In this document: positions 41,602-49,313 of the stretch, piece after piece
Numbering within the stretch: the first letter of the stretch is position 1
How the letters are laid out: every line of letters starts with the position of its first letter
DNA from: CAZCGA01 sp964498075
GTDB lineage: Bacteria; Desulfobacterota; Binatia; HRBIN30
Assembly (NCBI GenBank): GCA_964498075.1
Contig: CAZCGA010000005.1
Coordinates: forward strand, 1-64,000
Length of the DNA stretch: 64,000 nt
Reading direction: 5' to 3'
Notes under the pieces: generated by a model
Databases searched by the model: none
Seen by the model: only the letters and a program-made list of their open reading frames with translations
Told to the model about the DNA's origin: nothing
Translations under genes and position numbers: made by a program

Positions 41602-43479
41602 TCACGGCATACGGTGCCCCGTGCATCGGGCTAAGGCAGTGTTGACCGCGCCTAGTATTTCGTTCACGGAGATCTGGCCATCGTGGTTCACATCCCCGCG
41701 TTCGCAGGAATCGCCCTGATGGTGACCCAGCGCAATGTTGACCATGGTGAGTAAATCCAAAGCGCTGACAACCCCGTCGACATCGCAGTCACCGGAGCAG
41801 ATTCTAGGAACAAGAGACACGGTAACGAAACCGTCGTCACCAACCACAGGCGAAAGTTCTGTACCTGACGGGCTAAACGCAATTGCAGTGCCTGCCGCTA
41901 GCGTGTAGGAGCCGGGTAGTGCGCCAGGGAGAACGTGAAACCTACAGGCGTATAGTTCCCCGTCTGGAATCACGCCGGCATTCTGATTCGACTGCACAAA
42001 CAGTCGGACCGTCTCGACGAATTCGTCTTTTCGAATGGTGCTTGCGACAAGGGACTTGTTGATCGATGGATCGACGCGACACGCGGAGGGATCGAGGCTA
42101 AGTACCGACGGGTCAAAGCTGATGTCGTTTCCGGTGGCGGCAACCTGGGCACCAGACGTGCTCAGGGATGCCACAACATCGACGAAGTCGCCGGGGCCGC
42201 CGAGCGCTGAGCCTATGCCAATGCGCACGATACGCGGAGTTGGGGTCACTGTCGGAGTCGAAGTCACAGTGCTCGTGCCAGTGGGCGTGACTGTTGGGGT
42301 AAATGTGCCCGTGCGCGTTGGGGTTCTTGTGGCGGTGGGAGTGTCTGTCACGGTTGATGTTTGAGTGGCGGTGGGCGTCAACGTGAGGGTTAGCGTCACA
42401 CTCGGCGTTTGAGTAATTGTGGGCGTCTGCGTGATCGTTGGCGTCCGGGTTGGGGTAGCTGTTGGGACCGTTATGATCACGATTCCTTCCGGGCAGCCCC
42501 CGACAGGGATCGTGTCAGTCACGACAGTGCGGGCCGTGTCGATAACCGAAACGAACCCTGGCCCGCCTGGGCAACCCGTTGCACCATAGTTGCTCAGGTA
42601 GACAAACGCGCCGCCGGATGTCACCGCAAGTTGCGTGGGGCCAACTCCGGTTTGGATCGTTGTGGCGATCGTGTTCGTTGCGGTGTCGATGACCGACACA
42701 CTGCTTGACATGAAATTTGAGACAAAAGCGAATTTCCCGTTCGAATCGATTGCGATACCGCCGGGCTGGTCGCCCACCGAGATCGTTGTGACCAGTGTCG
42801 CGGTTGCGGTGTCGATCACGGAAACGGTGTCGGCCGATTCGTTCAGGACGTAAGCGGCACGACCATTTGGCGTGATTGCCAGCCGCAAGGGTGAGATACC
42901 TGCCGGCGCAGTTGCGGTTACAAGGTGTGTCTTGGCATCGAGAACGGAAACTGTGCCCTCCGTTGGACCGGTGTCGTTGACCTCGTACACAGAACTGCCA
43001 TCTGGGCTGAACGCAACGTCCGTCACCTGCGCATCCGTGGTCCAAGGGATGGTCGCCGTCACCCGGTTGGAGGCCGTGTCTATCACTGCAACGATCGGTA
43101 TCGATTGGCTCACGACATAGGCTGAAGCGCCATCAGGGCTGATCGCCACAGCAACGGGCTGAAAATCGAGTGGAATCGTGGTGACAGGCACATTGATCAC
43201 AGCATCGATGACGGAAAGCCGGTTGTTCCCAGTTTCCGACACGTAGACACGTCTACCGTCCGGACTGGCTGCTACACGAGTCGGTGCTTTGCCAACGGGA
43301 ACCGTGGCAGTCACGGTGTTCGTTGCCGTGTCGATGACCAGGACTCTGTTACTCTGCACATCTGCGACGTAAGCGAATTCGGCTGCTGTGGCCGGCGGTG
43401 TCGGCCGGGATGCCAGAGCGACCAAGGCACACGTGAACAGCGTGGCCGTGGTTCGAGAGTGGGAAGTGTGCTGCGTCAC
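41602..43479 (-). CDS. Exported YVTN beta-propeller protein with Pro/Thr linker, cohesin-like domain and dockerin
   Basis: A 625-residue secreted protein. After a signal peptide (ending near PATAAEF) come about seven YVTN-type repeats (for example SVIDTATNTIATTI, VAISPDGASAYVVSQ) forming a seven-bladed propeller to about residue 345. A PTxTPT-type linker follows (about 346-430), then a cohesin-like beta domain (DFVDVVASLSTSGAQVAATG, NDISFDPSVLSLDPS), and a terminal dockerin with two calcium loops (CDVDGVVSALDLLTMVNIAL, DVNHDGQISVNEILGAVNTA). It probably works in surface binding or assembly. Start GTG 43479. Confidence 0.88.
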   Translation of the reverse strand: MTQHTSHSRTTATLFTCALVALASRPTPPATAAEFAYVADVQSNRVLVIDTATNTVTATVPVGKAPTRVAASPDGRRVYVSETGNNRLSVIDAVINVPVTTIPLDFQPVAVAISPDGASAYVVSQSIPIVAVIDTASNRVTATIPWTTDAQVTDVAFSPDGSSVYEVNDTGPTEGTVSVLDAKTHLVTATAPAGISPLRLAITPNGRAAYVLNESADTVSVIDTATATLVTTISVGDQPGGIAIDSNGKFAFVSNFMSSSVSVIDTATNTIATTIQTGVGPTQLAVTSGGAFVYLSNYGATGCPGGPGFVSVIDTARTVVTDTIPVGGCPEGIVIITVPTATPTRTPTITQTPTITQTPSVTLTLTLTPTATQTSTVTDTPTATRTPTRTGTFTPTVTPTGTSTVTSTPTVTPTPRIVRIGIGSALGGPGDFVDVVASLSTSGAQVAATGNDISFDPSVLSLDPSACRVDPSINKSLVASTIRKDEFVETVRLFVQSNQNAGVIPDGELYACRFHVLPGALPGSYTLAAGTAIAFSPSGTELSPVVGDDGFVTVSLVPRICSGDCDVDGVVSALDLLTMVNIALGHHQGDSCERGDVNHDGQISVNEILGAVNTALARCTGHRMP

Positions 43480-43616
43480 TGGTCACACGCCGTAACACGT
43501 TCGAGGCTTTACCGGCAATGGAGCGAACGGTGGGGCGCTTGATAAGCAGTGCTGCCCCTTCGGTCGCTTGCCCGCAGTCGGTCGCCAGCATGCTCTCACG
43601 GCGCTTTCCCGTTTTG

Positions 43617-43757
43617 TCAGATCGCAATCCGCTCGATCTCGTCGAGGCTGATTTGATCGGTGGTCCGGTCGTAGAGCTTTGTCGTCCGCGGTGACTCGTG
43701 CGCAGCGATCTGCTGGGCGTGCTCCAGCGTGCAGCCGTTCTCGAGGTAGGCGGTGCC
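43617..43757 (-). pseudogene. Tyrosine integrase C-terminal fragment 1
   Basis: Minus-strand translation reads AYLENGCTLEHAQQIAAHES, then PRTTKLYDRTTDQISLDEIE, RIAI, stop. The Tyr in TKLYDRT is the expected nucleophile of a tyrosine recombinase. The upstream part of the gene is absent: the reading is cut off at about 43757, immediately next to the stop codon of the following orphan gene. Confidence 0.85.
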
Positions 43758-43760
43758 GCT

Positions 43761-44441
43761 TCACTCGTTCCTGATTTCGAACGAGGCGCCAGGACCCTGT
43801 TGGAAGACGCGGATGATCTGCCGCAGTTTGTCAGCGGCGACCAGCTTGTCGACGAGGAGTTGGAGCATCAACCCTTTCACGTGGTCCGGGGTCGGAAAAT
43901 CGTCGGCGTGAATCTCGCTGAACTCCGCAGCGAGTGCTGCATCTCGGTGATACTGAAACGCGTTCAGCCACTTCTGCAGAGTGCGTCCCGAGTTGAGAAC
44001 GAACGTCTTCGGGTCCGGGAGATCAGGCGTCGGGGCAGGGGTGATCGAGATGGTCATCATGCTCTCGAAGCGCTTGCCGTCGAACTGAGCGCGGAGTGCT
44101 TTCCAGGCTTTGCTGGGAGCGCGTTGGGAGATGACGCCGAGTACCTTCATGAAGTAGGTGCGCTCGTCGTTCAGGATGATCGGTCGGAGAAGGTGGAGAA
44201 ATGCGGCGAGCTCGGTTGTGGAAGGGAAAGTAGAGGTATCGACGGGAGCCCAGCCGGTCTCTCGGTCCCACTCGATCGGGAAGCCGAATGAGGCGACTGC
44301 TCTAGTACCTGGAGACGCGCTTAGCTCGTCGAAAACGGCCGCAAACCCTTCGAGGAGCGCCCACTCTTGGTCCGAGAACTCCGTTTCGATCTTGGTCGAA
44401 CCGTCAACGTCGTTCATCTCGAAACGAACAGGGTTGGGCAT
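43761..44441 (-). CDS. Orphan hypothetical protein between two integrase remnants
   Basis: A 226-residue protein starting MPNPVRFEMNDVDGSTKIET, acidic overall, with well-mixed protein composition (for example FPTPDHVKGLMLQLLVDKLV near the end). I recognise no family, signal peptide or membrane segment. It is framed exactly by integrase remnant 2 upstream (44477 onward) and remnant 1 downstream (43757), with under 40 bp on either side, so it looks like cargo carried into the site of an earlier integrase. Confidence 0.7.
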   Translation of the reverse strand: MPNPVRFEMNDVDGSTKIETEFSDQEWALLEGFAAVFDELSASPGTRAVASFGFPIEWDRETGWAPVDTSTFPSTTELAAFLHLLRPIILNDERTYFMKVLGVISQRAPSKAWKALRAQFDGKRFESMMTISITPAPTPDLPDPKTFVLNSGRTLQKWLNAFQYHRDAALAAEFSEIHADDFPTPDHVKGLMLQLLVDKLVAADKLRQIIRVFQQGPGASFEIRNE

Positions 44442-44476
44442 CGGGAGCTGTTGGTTTGCCACTAGCAGGGCGCGGG

Positions 44477-45101
44477 TCAGATCGCACTCCGCTCGATCTC
44501 GTCCGCTCGATCTCGTCGAGGCTGACCTTGTCAGTGGTGCGGTCGTAGAGCTTTGTGGTGCGCGGGGACTCGTACGCCGCGATTCGCTGCGCGTGCTCCA
44601 GGGTGCCGCCGCTCTCAAGGTAGGCGGTGATGCCGGTGGCGCGGAAGGTGTGGCAACCGATGGCCGTCTCGATGCCGGTGGCGCGTGCGCGACGGCGGAT
44701 CATCCGCCACGCGTCGGCTTGCGTCATCGGCTGCTCTGTGAGTGGCCGACCCGCGCAACGGCGATCGTGCGGAAGAGCGAAGCCTTCTCTTGGTCCCAGA
44801 GTTGGGCGGCTTCGCAATGCGCGTCGAGATACTCCTCAAGAGTGTGATGGCACGGAACCTCGTGCCGCTTGCCGCCCTTCTCGTGCAGGCGGAGCCACCA
44901 CCGCTTTCCCTGCGGGTAGTAGTCCTCGACCTTCATGGCGAGAACGGCGCCGCGGCGCTCGATGTGGCCTGTGACGATTGTCGGTGTGACCTGCTCCACG
45001 GATCGGACGCGCCGCGTCTCGCACCAACTGAAGGAGTCGGAGACGGCGCGTGCGTGGGCTCGGCGGGTGTTCGGGTTCCCGATGATGGCGGCGTTCACCA
45101 T
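44477..45101 (-). pseudogene. Tyrosine integrase pseudogene 2 (internal deletion plus frameshifts)
   Basis: The 5' part reads NPNTRRAHARAVSDSFSWCE (SAM-like N-terminal domain), then jumps to RRGAVLAMKVEDYYPQGKRW and WLRLHEKGGKRHEVPCHHTL of the catalytic domain, which shows an internal deletion. Near 44760 the frame shifts to GRPLTEQPMTQADAWRMIRR, GCHTFRATGITAYLESGGTL and ESPRTTKLYDRTTDK. Near the end a 13-14 bp duplication of GAGATCGAGCGG disturbs the last codons. Arg, His-x-x-Arg and Tyr catalytic positions are recognisable, but the gene cannot be functional. Confidence 0.85.
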
Positions 45102-45247
45102 GCGCCCCTCCCGGAATTGGCCGATCCGAGGGTTCGCTTCGCGAGGGATTCGATCAAGCCGTGGCCACACTACGTCGCGAGGTGGCTGTCGTTCAGTTGC
45201 GGGTCGCCGCTAGTCGTTATGGTCTCCTTCCTTGGGGTGCCCGAGAA

Positions 45248-45347
45248 TCAGTCGGGTGTAGATCCGCGCAACGGCTCATCAGGCCTGAATTCCCGTTCGC
45301 CGTACCGCCTGGCAATCTCGAAGACGGCGCCGCTGGAGAAATCTTCA
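45248..45347 (-). pseudogene. Gene fragment with VFEIARRYGEREF motif
   Basis: Immediately downstream of the RelE-type toxin gene the minus strand encodes SGAVFEIARRYGEREFRPDE and then stops. The same motif occurs on the plus strand at 56370-56425. No start codon fits, so it is probably the remnant of a small gene family carried by these elements. Confidence 0.45.
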
Positions 45348-45356
45348 AGGGGTCGG

Positions 45357-45626
45357 TTAGCGGCGGTACGTGGTCGAGGTGCGGCGCTCGATGCGCTGCA
45401 CTTGGATGAAGCGGATCGATTCCGTGGCGCGAAAGAGGATCCGGTAGTTGTTGCCTGGTCCGCCCTTCCAGCGGTACTCGTCGTGCAAGAGGTGGCCGAC
45501 GCCGGCGGCGTGGATGCCGTCGCGCTCGAGGTCGCGCAGCGCGGTGAGGATGGCGTCGCGAGCGTTAACGGGAAATCTTCGCCGGAGATCTTTTCGGAGC
45601 TTTGTGGGAACGTAAACGCGCCACAT
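45357..45626 (-). CDS. RelE-superfamily toxin
   Basis: An 89-residue basic protein: RKDLRRRFPVNARDAILTAL, then HDEYRWKGGPGNNYRILFRA and terminal Arg-rich residues. The strand order and the KGxxxNYRILFR pattern match RelE/HigB mRNA interferases, which cut mRNA in the ribosome. ATG 45626 lies within the end of the antitoxin gene (62-bp overlap). Toxin-antitoxin pairs help stabilise integrated elements. Confidence 0.75.
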   Translation of the reverse strand: MWRVYVPTKLRKDLRRRFPVNARDAILTALRDLERDGIHAAGVGHLLHDEYRWKGGPGNNYRILFRATESIRFIQVQRIERRTSTTYRR

Positions 45627-45789
45627 CGGCTTTCAGGTCGGCTTCGAGGTCGTCGAGCGTGCAGTAGTCGCCACGCGCAAACGCCTCATCGGCCTGACGG
45701 ATGGCTTTGAAGTCAGCCGGCGTGAGGGGCTCGGTGTCGAGGGGGATCGTGCGGCGTGGAGATTTGCTCGCGGTGGCCGTCTTGGGCAT
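45565..45789 (-). CDS. Antitoxin paired with the RelE-type toxin
   Basis: A 74-residue protein beginning MPKTATASKSPRRTIPLDTE, with the acidic helix ADFKAIRQADEAFARGDYCT and LDDLEADLKADVARLR, the usual toxin-wrapping type. Its reading frame precedes and overlaps the toxin, as in many two-gene toxin-antitoxin operons. ATG 45789 is chosen as the first start after which the sequence is protein-like. Confidence 0.7.
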   Translation of the reverse strand: MPKTATASKSPRRTIPLDTEPLTPADFKAIRQADEAFARGDYCTLDDLEADLKADVARLRSHKAPKRSPAKISR

Positions 45790-45920
45790 ACGCGGTGAGT
45801 GTAGCGCGGGTGGCGTCGAGCTGTCCAGCATGAGCTACTGCGACCCGGCAGCGGCTGTAGGCTCGCGACGTTGAAAAAGCCTAGGGCTGGCGGACAAGTC
45901 GCGGAACTAGGAAGAGAAAA

Positions 45921-45966
45921 GAAGTGGGCAGGGAGTGAATTGAACACTCGACACAGGGATTTTCAG
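45921..45966 (-). repeat. tRNA-Phe(GAA) 3' half, attachment-site copy B
   Basis: Identical to 39795-39840 except for one base in the anticodon-loop region (CTGAAAA here, CTGAAGA there). It again covers tRNA positions from the anticodon loop to the discriminator base, without the 5' half. It separates a left integrated segment (39795-45920) from a right one that continues beyond the window. Confidence 0.85.
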
Positions 45967-46085
45967 AGCGAAGAAGACGACGAGAAAAAGTGAGCCTGAA
46001 TCACCGATTTTCCTTGTAGGCTGTGGGGTTGCGGCGTAGGCAGCGTACGGTGGCTTTCCGCGATTTGCGATGATTTTCGGTGTGC

Positions 46086-46110
46086 AACTGACACCAGTAC
46101 TGACACCAGA
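46086..46110. repeat. 25-bp repeat shared with 39957-39981
   Basis: Perfect 25-bp copy of the sequence found next to attachment copy A, at the same distance (about 119 bp) from the tRNA fragment. Its minus-strand frame (WCQYWCQL or GVSTGVS) may be the tail of an old integrase gene. Confidence 0.7.
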
Positions 46111-46130
46111 ATCGCGCTCTGACGCGGCTA

Positions 46131-46290
46131 GTTGCGGGGCGACTCGTGCGCCGCAATCTGCTGTGCGTGTTCCAGCGTGCCGGCGCTCTCAAGATAGGCG
46201 GTGATGCCAGTGGCCCGCAAGCAGCCGACATCGGTCTCGATGCCGGCGGCGCGGCCGCGGCGGCGGATCATCCGCTGGGCGTGTGGCCGT
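46131..46290 (-). pseudogene. Tyrosine integrase C-terminal fragment 3
   Basis: Minus-strand translation gives RMIRRRGRAAGIETDVGCLR, ATGITAYLESAGTLEHAQQI and AAHESPRN, then a stop. Compared with the sister copies it has lost two residues in the HTFR motif and everything after PR, including the nucleophilic Tyr. It is a decayed remnant close to attachment copy B. Confidence 0.75.
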
Positions 46291-46374
46291 CCGTAGATCT
46301 ACGCATTGACACTTCGCATCCAAAAGCGGGATAACGGCGGCCCGAGAACCAAACGGGCGGCAAGGGGGGCGCTT

Positions 46375-46776
46375 TTAGCTATCAATGGGCGGGTTACTTC
46401 GTGTGTCGGAGGATTCTGGTTTCGGAGCGCTTGGTGGCGCTGAACGCGCCGGCCGGCGGTACCTGAAGAGTAAATTGATAACAGCCAGAAAAAAGAACCG
46501 GATAGGGACCATAAGAAAGCTCACGATGGCTAGAAGCGTGACGCGGGAGCGGAAGGGATCAGGCAGCACGAACGCCAGGAAGAGGCAGAAAAGACCCAAC
46601 ACAATGGGCGCCACGGAGCCGGGTCTATAGTAAGCAAAGGGCATCGAGCGAAGGTCCTTTGCCGTAAAACTGAGCCAGAGTATTTCTTTGAACGACTTGA
46701 ACTCCTTCTTCTGTGTGTACAGGTGCACCGGCATAAACAAGTGCTTCTTGAACGTAGATAGTAGATCATCCAGCAT
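46375..46776 (-). CDS. Hypothetical membrane protein
   Basis: A 133-residue protein with two or three hydrophobic helices (VAPIVLGLFCLFLAFVLP, VTLLAIVSFLMVPIRFFFLA) and a soluble N-terminal 50 residues containing YTQKKEFKSFKEILWLSF. The DNA here is visibly less GC-rich than its neighbours, which suggests a foreign origin. No family recognised. Confidence 0.6.
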   Translation of the reverse strand: MLDDLLSTFKKHLFMPVHLYTQKKEFKSFKEILWLSFTAKDLRSMPFAYYRPGSVAPIVLGLFCLFLAFVLPDPFRSRVTLLAIVSFLMVPIRFFFLAVINLLFRYRRPARSAPPSAPKPESSDTRSNPPIDS

Positions 46777-46880
46777 ATAGAGAATACTTTAGCATAGAGA
46801 CGCTGAGCGTGTCGCATCGGCATCGCCTGAATGGATAAACGGAGTGCAACAGCTACAACAACGCTCGGAAAGGACGATCC

Positions 46881-49112
46881 ATGACCTTCTTGCGAACGCG
46901 AGGCGTTCTTCTTGCTCTATTCCTCATCTGCTTGACTCCAGCGTCACGAGGGTGGGCGCAACCCTGCCGGCAGCAGGCGGAAAGTCTCGCCGCTAATGCC
47001 GCCAACCAGTATCTCGGCCTAATCGCACAAAAAGAGACCGCGGCGGCACGGGGTGAAGCGACTGTTGCAGAGGCCACCGATTTGGCGGTCCGACTGATCG
47101 GCATCATCCAGTTGGTGAACGCCCCTGAATTACTTAATGCCAGCAGCACTCTCGCACAGTCACTCCTAGGCTTATACGGCAACGATAGCGTGGCCGCGGT
47201 CTCCATCAAATCGCTGCTAGGTGCGACGGGATGTGTACTCAGTTGTGGAGTCGGTTGCGTTGCTTGCATCAATCAGCTTACAACCTTCGTAGACTTCTGG
47301 GCGGCCTTCAAAATCTATCAGCACACTCAAGTCCTAGACGAGACAATCATATTTCATGACCTTCTCGACCTTCTGGCGGCCAACCATTTCCTAGTTGACG
47401 CGGTTGCGGCCAAGCTCCAGGTTCAGCCGCACACGCTGGAAGCGGTTATCCGCGCGCTCGCCCAGCAAGACGACCTTAGCTTCTCCCCCACCGTCTTTGG
47501 CGTCTGCGTCAGCGATCCATTTGCCGGTCTTGCGTGCGTGGACCAGGTCGTCGCCAGCGCGGCAGACTTCCTCAGCTTCACTGCAGACGCTCTTACCAAA
47601 GCCACGACGCTACTGTGCGCAACTCCCACGTTCACGCCAACGGCGACCCCAACCAACACCCCGACTGTGACACCGACGCGCACTTCTACCGCAACGCCAA
47701 CCGCGACAAGCACACGCACGGCAACGGCGACGCTGCTGCCGGCGTGCAAGCCGGAAGGTGCGAACTGCCGGACCAACCAGAGCTGCTGCAAGGGCCATTG
47801 CAGTATACCGGCGGGCGCCGCTTCTGGCGTGTGTGCTGTTCCCACTTCGACGCCCACCAACACCCCGACTGCCGCGCCGACCGTTACGCCCACCGCGACC
47901 GCCACACGGACGCCCAGTGCGAGCCCAACGCGAACGAAGATGGCCGTGCCAATGAATATAACTACGGTCGACCTGGGAACACTCGGTGGGACTGGTAGCT
48001 CCGCTATCGCCGTCAGCAACGGCCAGGTCGTGGGCTGGGCGGATGTCCCCGGTACCTGTGTGGCGGGTGTATGTATCTTTCCGGGAGACAACTCTCCAAC
48101 ACTCACGTGTACTTTCGACGCTCAATGTATGACGAATCACGCCTTCAGTTGGACCCAAGCAGGGGGGGTGGTGGATCTCGGGACACTGGGCGGGAGGTTT
48201 AGCTTCGCCTACGCCGTCAGTGGTGGTCAGGTTGTAGGCTTGGCCGATGCCGGACCATTCGTTGGCTACCATGCCTTCAGTTGGACCCAAGCCGGTGGGA
48301 TGGTCGATCTCGGGACGTTAGGTGGGAGTTTAATTTTAGGCTATGCCACCGCCGTAGATAATGGCCAGGTGGTGGGCAATGGGCATGATGTACAGAGAGA
48401 TACCCAACACGCGTTCAGTTGGACCCAAGCAGGTGGGATGGTCGATCTGGGCTCGCTCGGTAGGGGTCTTAGCGCCGCCACCGCGGTCAGTAATGGTCAG
48501 GTGGTGGGCAGCTCATACACCGCCGTCGTCCTCGATGATAGTGGCGGGGAGGGTAGTGGCGGGAAGCAGCACGCCTTCAGTTGGACCCAAGCAGGTGGGA
48601 TTGTCGATCTCGGGACGTTGGTCGGGAGTGAAGGTATTAGCACCGCCACCGCCGTCAGCAATGGTCAGGTTGCGGGGTCTTCGGAGGCTCCGGCTGAGGA
48701 GGCGCACGCCATCAGTTGGACCCAAGCAGGTGGGATGGTGGATCTCGGGACGTTGGGAGGGGGTTATAGCTATGCAACCGCCGTCAGCAATGGTCAGGTG
48801 GTGGGCAACTCATACACCGCCGGCGATGCGGCGTTCCACGCCTTCAGTTGGACCCAAGCCGGTGGGATGGTGGATCTGGGGACGCTCGGCGGGACTAATA
48901 TCCAGGCGCTCGCCGTGAGCAACGGGCAGGTCGTGGGCGTCGTATATTACGGCAATACGTCCCACGCTTTCAGCTGGACCGAAGCCGCTGGGATGGTGGA
49001 TCTGGGGACGTTGGGCGGGACATACAGCCAGGCCTACGCCGTGAGCAACGGGCAGGTCGTAGGCGTCGCACAGACTGGGAGCGGGGCGTATCACGCGGTT
49101 CTCTGGCAGTAA
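46881..49112 (+). CDS. Exported HAF-repeat protein with Pro/Thr linkers and a knottin-like insert
   Basis: A 743-residue secreted protein with signal peptide (LLALFLICLTPASRGWAQ), a Cys-containing helical N-terminal domain to about residue 250, a PTxTPT linker, a short Cys-rich unit CKPEGANCRTNQSCCKGHC, a second linker, and then seven full HAF repeats of about 45 residues (HAFSWTQAGGMVDLGTLGG ... AVSNGQVVG) ending HAVLWQ. HAF repeats are thought to form beta-propeller-like extracellular domains. ATG 46881 has GGAAAGGA upstream. It is cargo between integrase remnants 3 and 4. Confidence 0.85.
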   Translation: MTFLRTRGVLLALFLICLTPASRGWAQPCRQQAESLAANAANQYLGLIAQKETAAARGEATVAEATDLAVRLIGIIQLVNAPELLNASSTLAQSLLGLYGNDSVAAVSIKSLLGATGCVLSCGVGCVACINQLTTFVDFWAAFKIYQHTQVLDETIIFHDLLDLLAANHFLVDAVAAKLQVQPHTLEAVIRALAQQDDLSFSPTVFGVCVSDPFAGLACVDQVVASAADFLSFTADALTKATTLLCATPTFTPTATPTNTPTVTPTRTSTATPTATSTRTATATLLPACKPEGANCRTNQSCCKGHCSIPAGAASGVCAVPTSTPTNTPTAAPTVTPTATATRTPSASPTRTKMAVPMNITTVDLGTLGGTGSSAIAVSNGQVVGWADVPGTCVAGVCIFPGDNSPTLTCTFDAQCMTNHAFSWTQAGGVVDLGTLGGRFSFAYAVSGGQVVGLADAGPFVGYHAFSWTQAGGMVDLGTLGGSLILGYATAVDNGQVVGNGHDVQRDTQHAFSWTQAGGMVDLGSLGRGLSAATAVSNGQVVGSSYTAVVLDDSGGEGSGGKQHAFSWTQAGGIVDLGTLVGSEGISTATAVSNGQVAGSSEAPAEEAHAISWTQAGGMVDLGTLGGGYSYATAVSNGQVVGNSYTAGDAAFHAFSWTQAGGMVDLGTLGGTNIQALAVSNGQVVGVVYYGNTSHAFSWTEAAGMVDLGTLGGTYSQAYAVSNGQVVGVAQTGSGAYHAVLWQ
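47956..49109 (+). repeat. Tandem HAF-encoding repeats
   Basis: About eight imperfect units of 125-160 bp. Each contains TTCAGTTGGACCCAAGCAGG or a near variant and GATCTCGGGAC. The DNA-level similarity between units shows recent expansion or gene conversion. Confidence 0.85.
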
Positions 49113-49127
49113 GATTCACCTGGGGTA

Positions 49128-49243
49128 TCAAATCGCGATGCGCTCCATCTCGTCGAGCGTACCCAGATCTGACGTCCTGTCGTAAAGCCTTGTCGTCCGC
49201 GGCAACTCGTGCGCCGCGATCTGTTCCGCATGCGCCAACGCGC
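49128..49243 (-). pseudogene. Tyrosine integrase C-terminal fragment 4
   Basis: Minus-strand translation reads LAHAEQIAAHELPRTTRLYD, RTSDLGTLDEMERIAI, stop. It has the Tyr of the active site but nothing upstream; the match ends at about 49243, right where the parA promoter begins. It diverges more from the other three fragments than they do from each other. Confidence 0.8.
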
Positions 49244-49249
49244 GCGTTT

Positions 49250-49279
49250 TTGACACGACTCGCCTGCATCCCGTACGAT
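49250..49279 (+). promoter_or_regulatory. Sigma-70-type promoter of the parA operon
   Basis: TTGACA at 49250-49255, 18-bp spacer, TACGAT at 49274-49279. It lies 35 bp upstream of the parA ATG and directly after the integrase fragment junction. Confidence 0.6.
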
Positions 49280-49313
49280 GTAGGTACACTCTCATCCCTT
49301 TCATTTCCCACCG

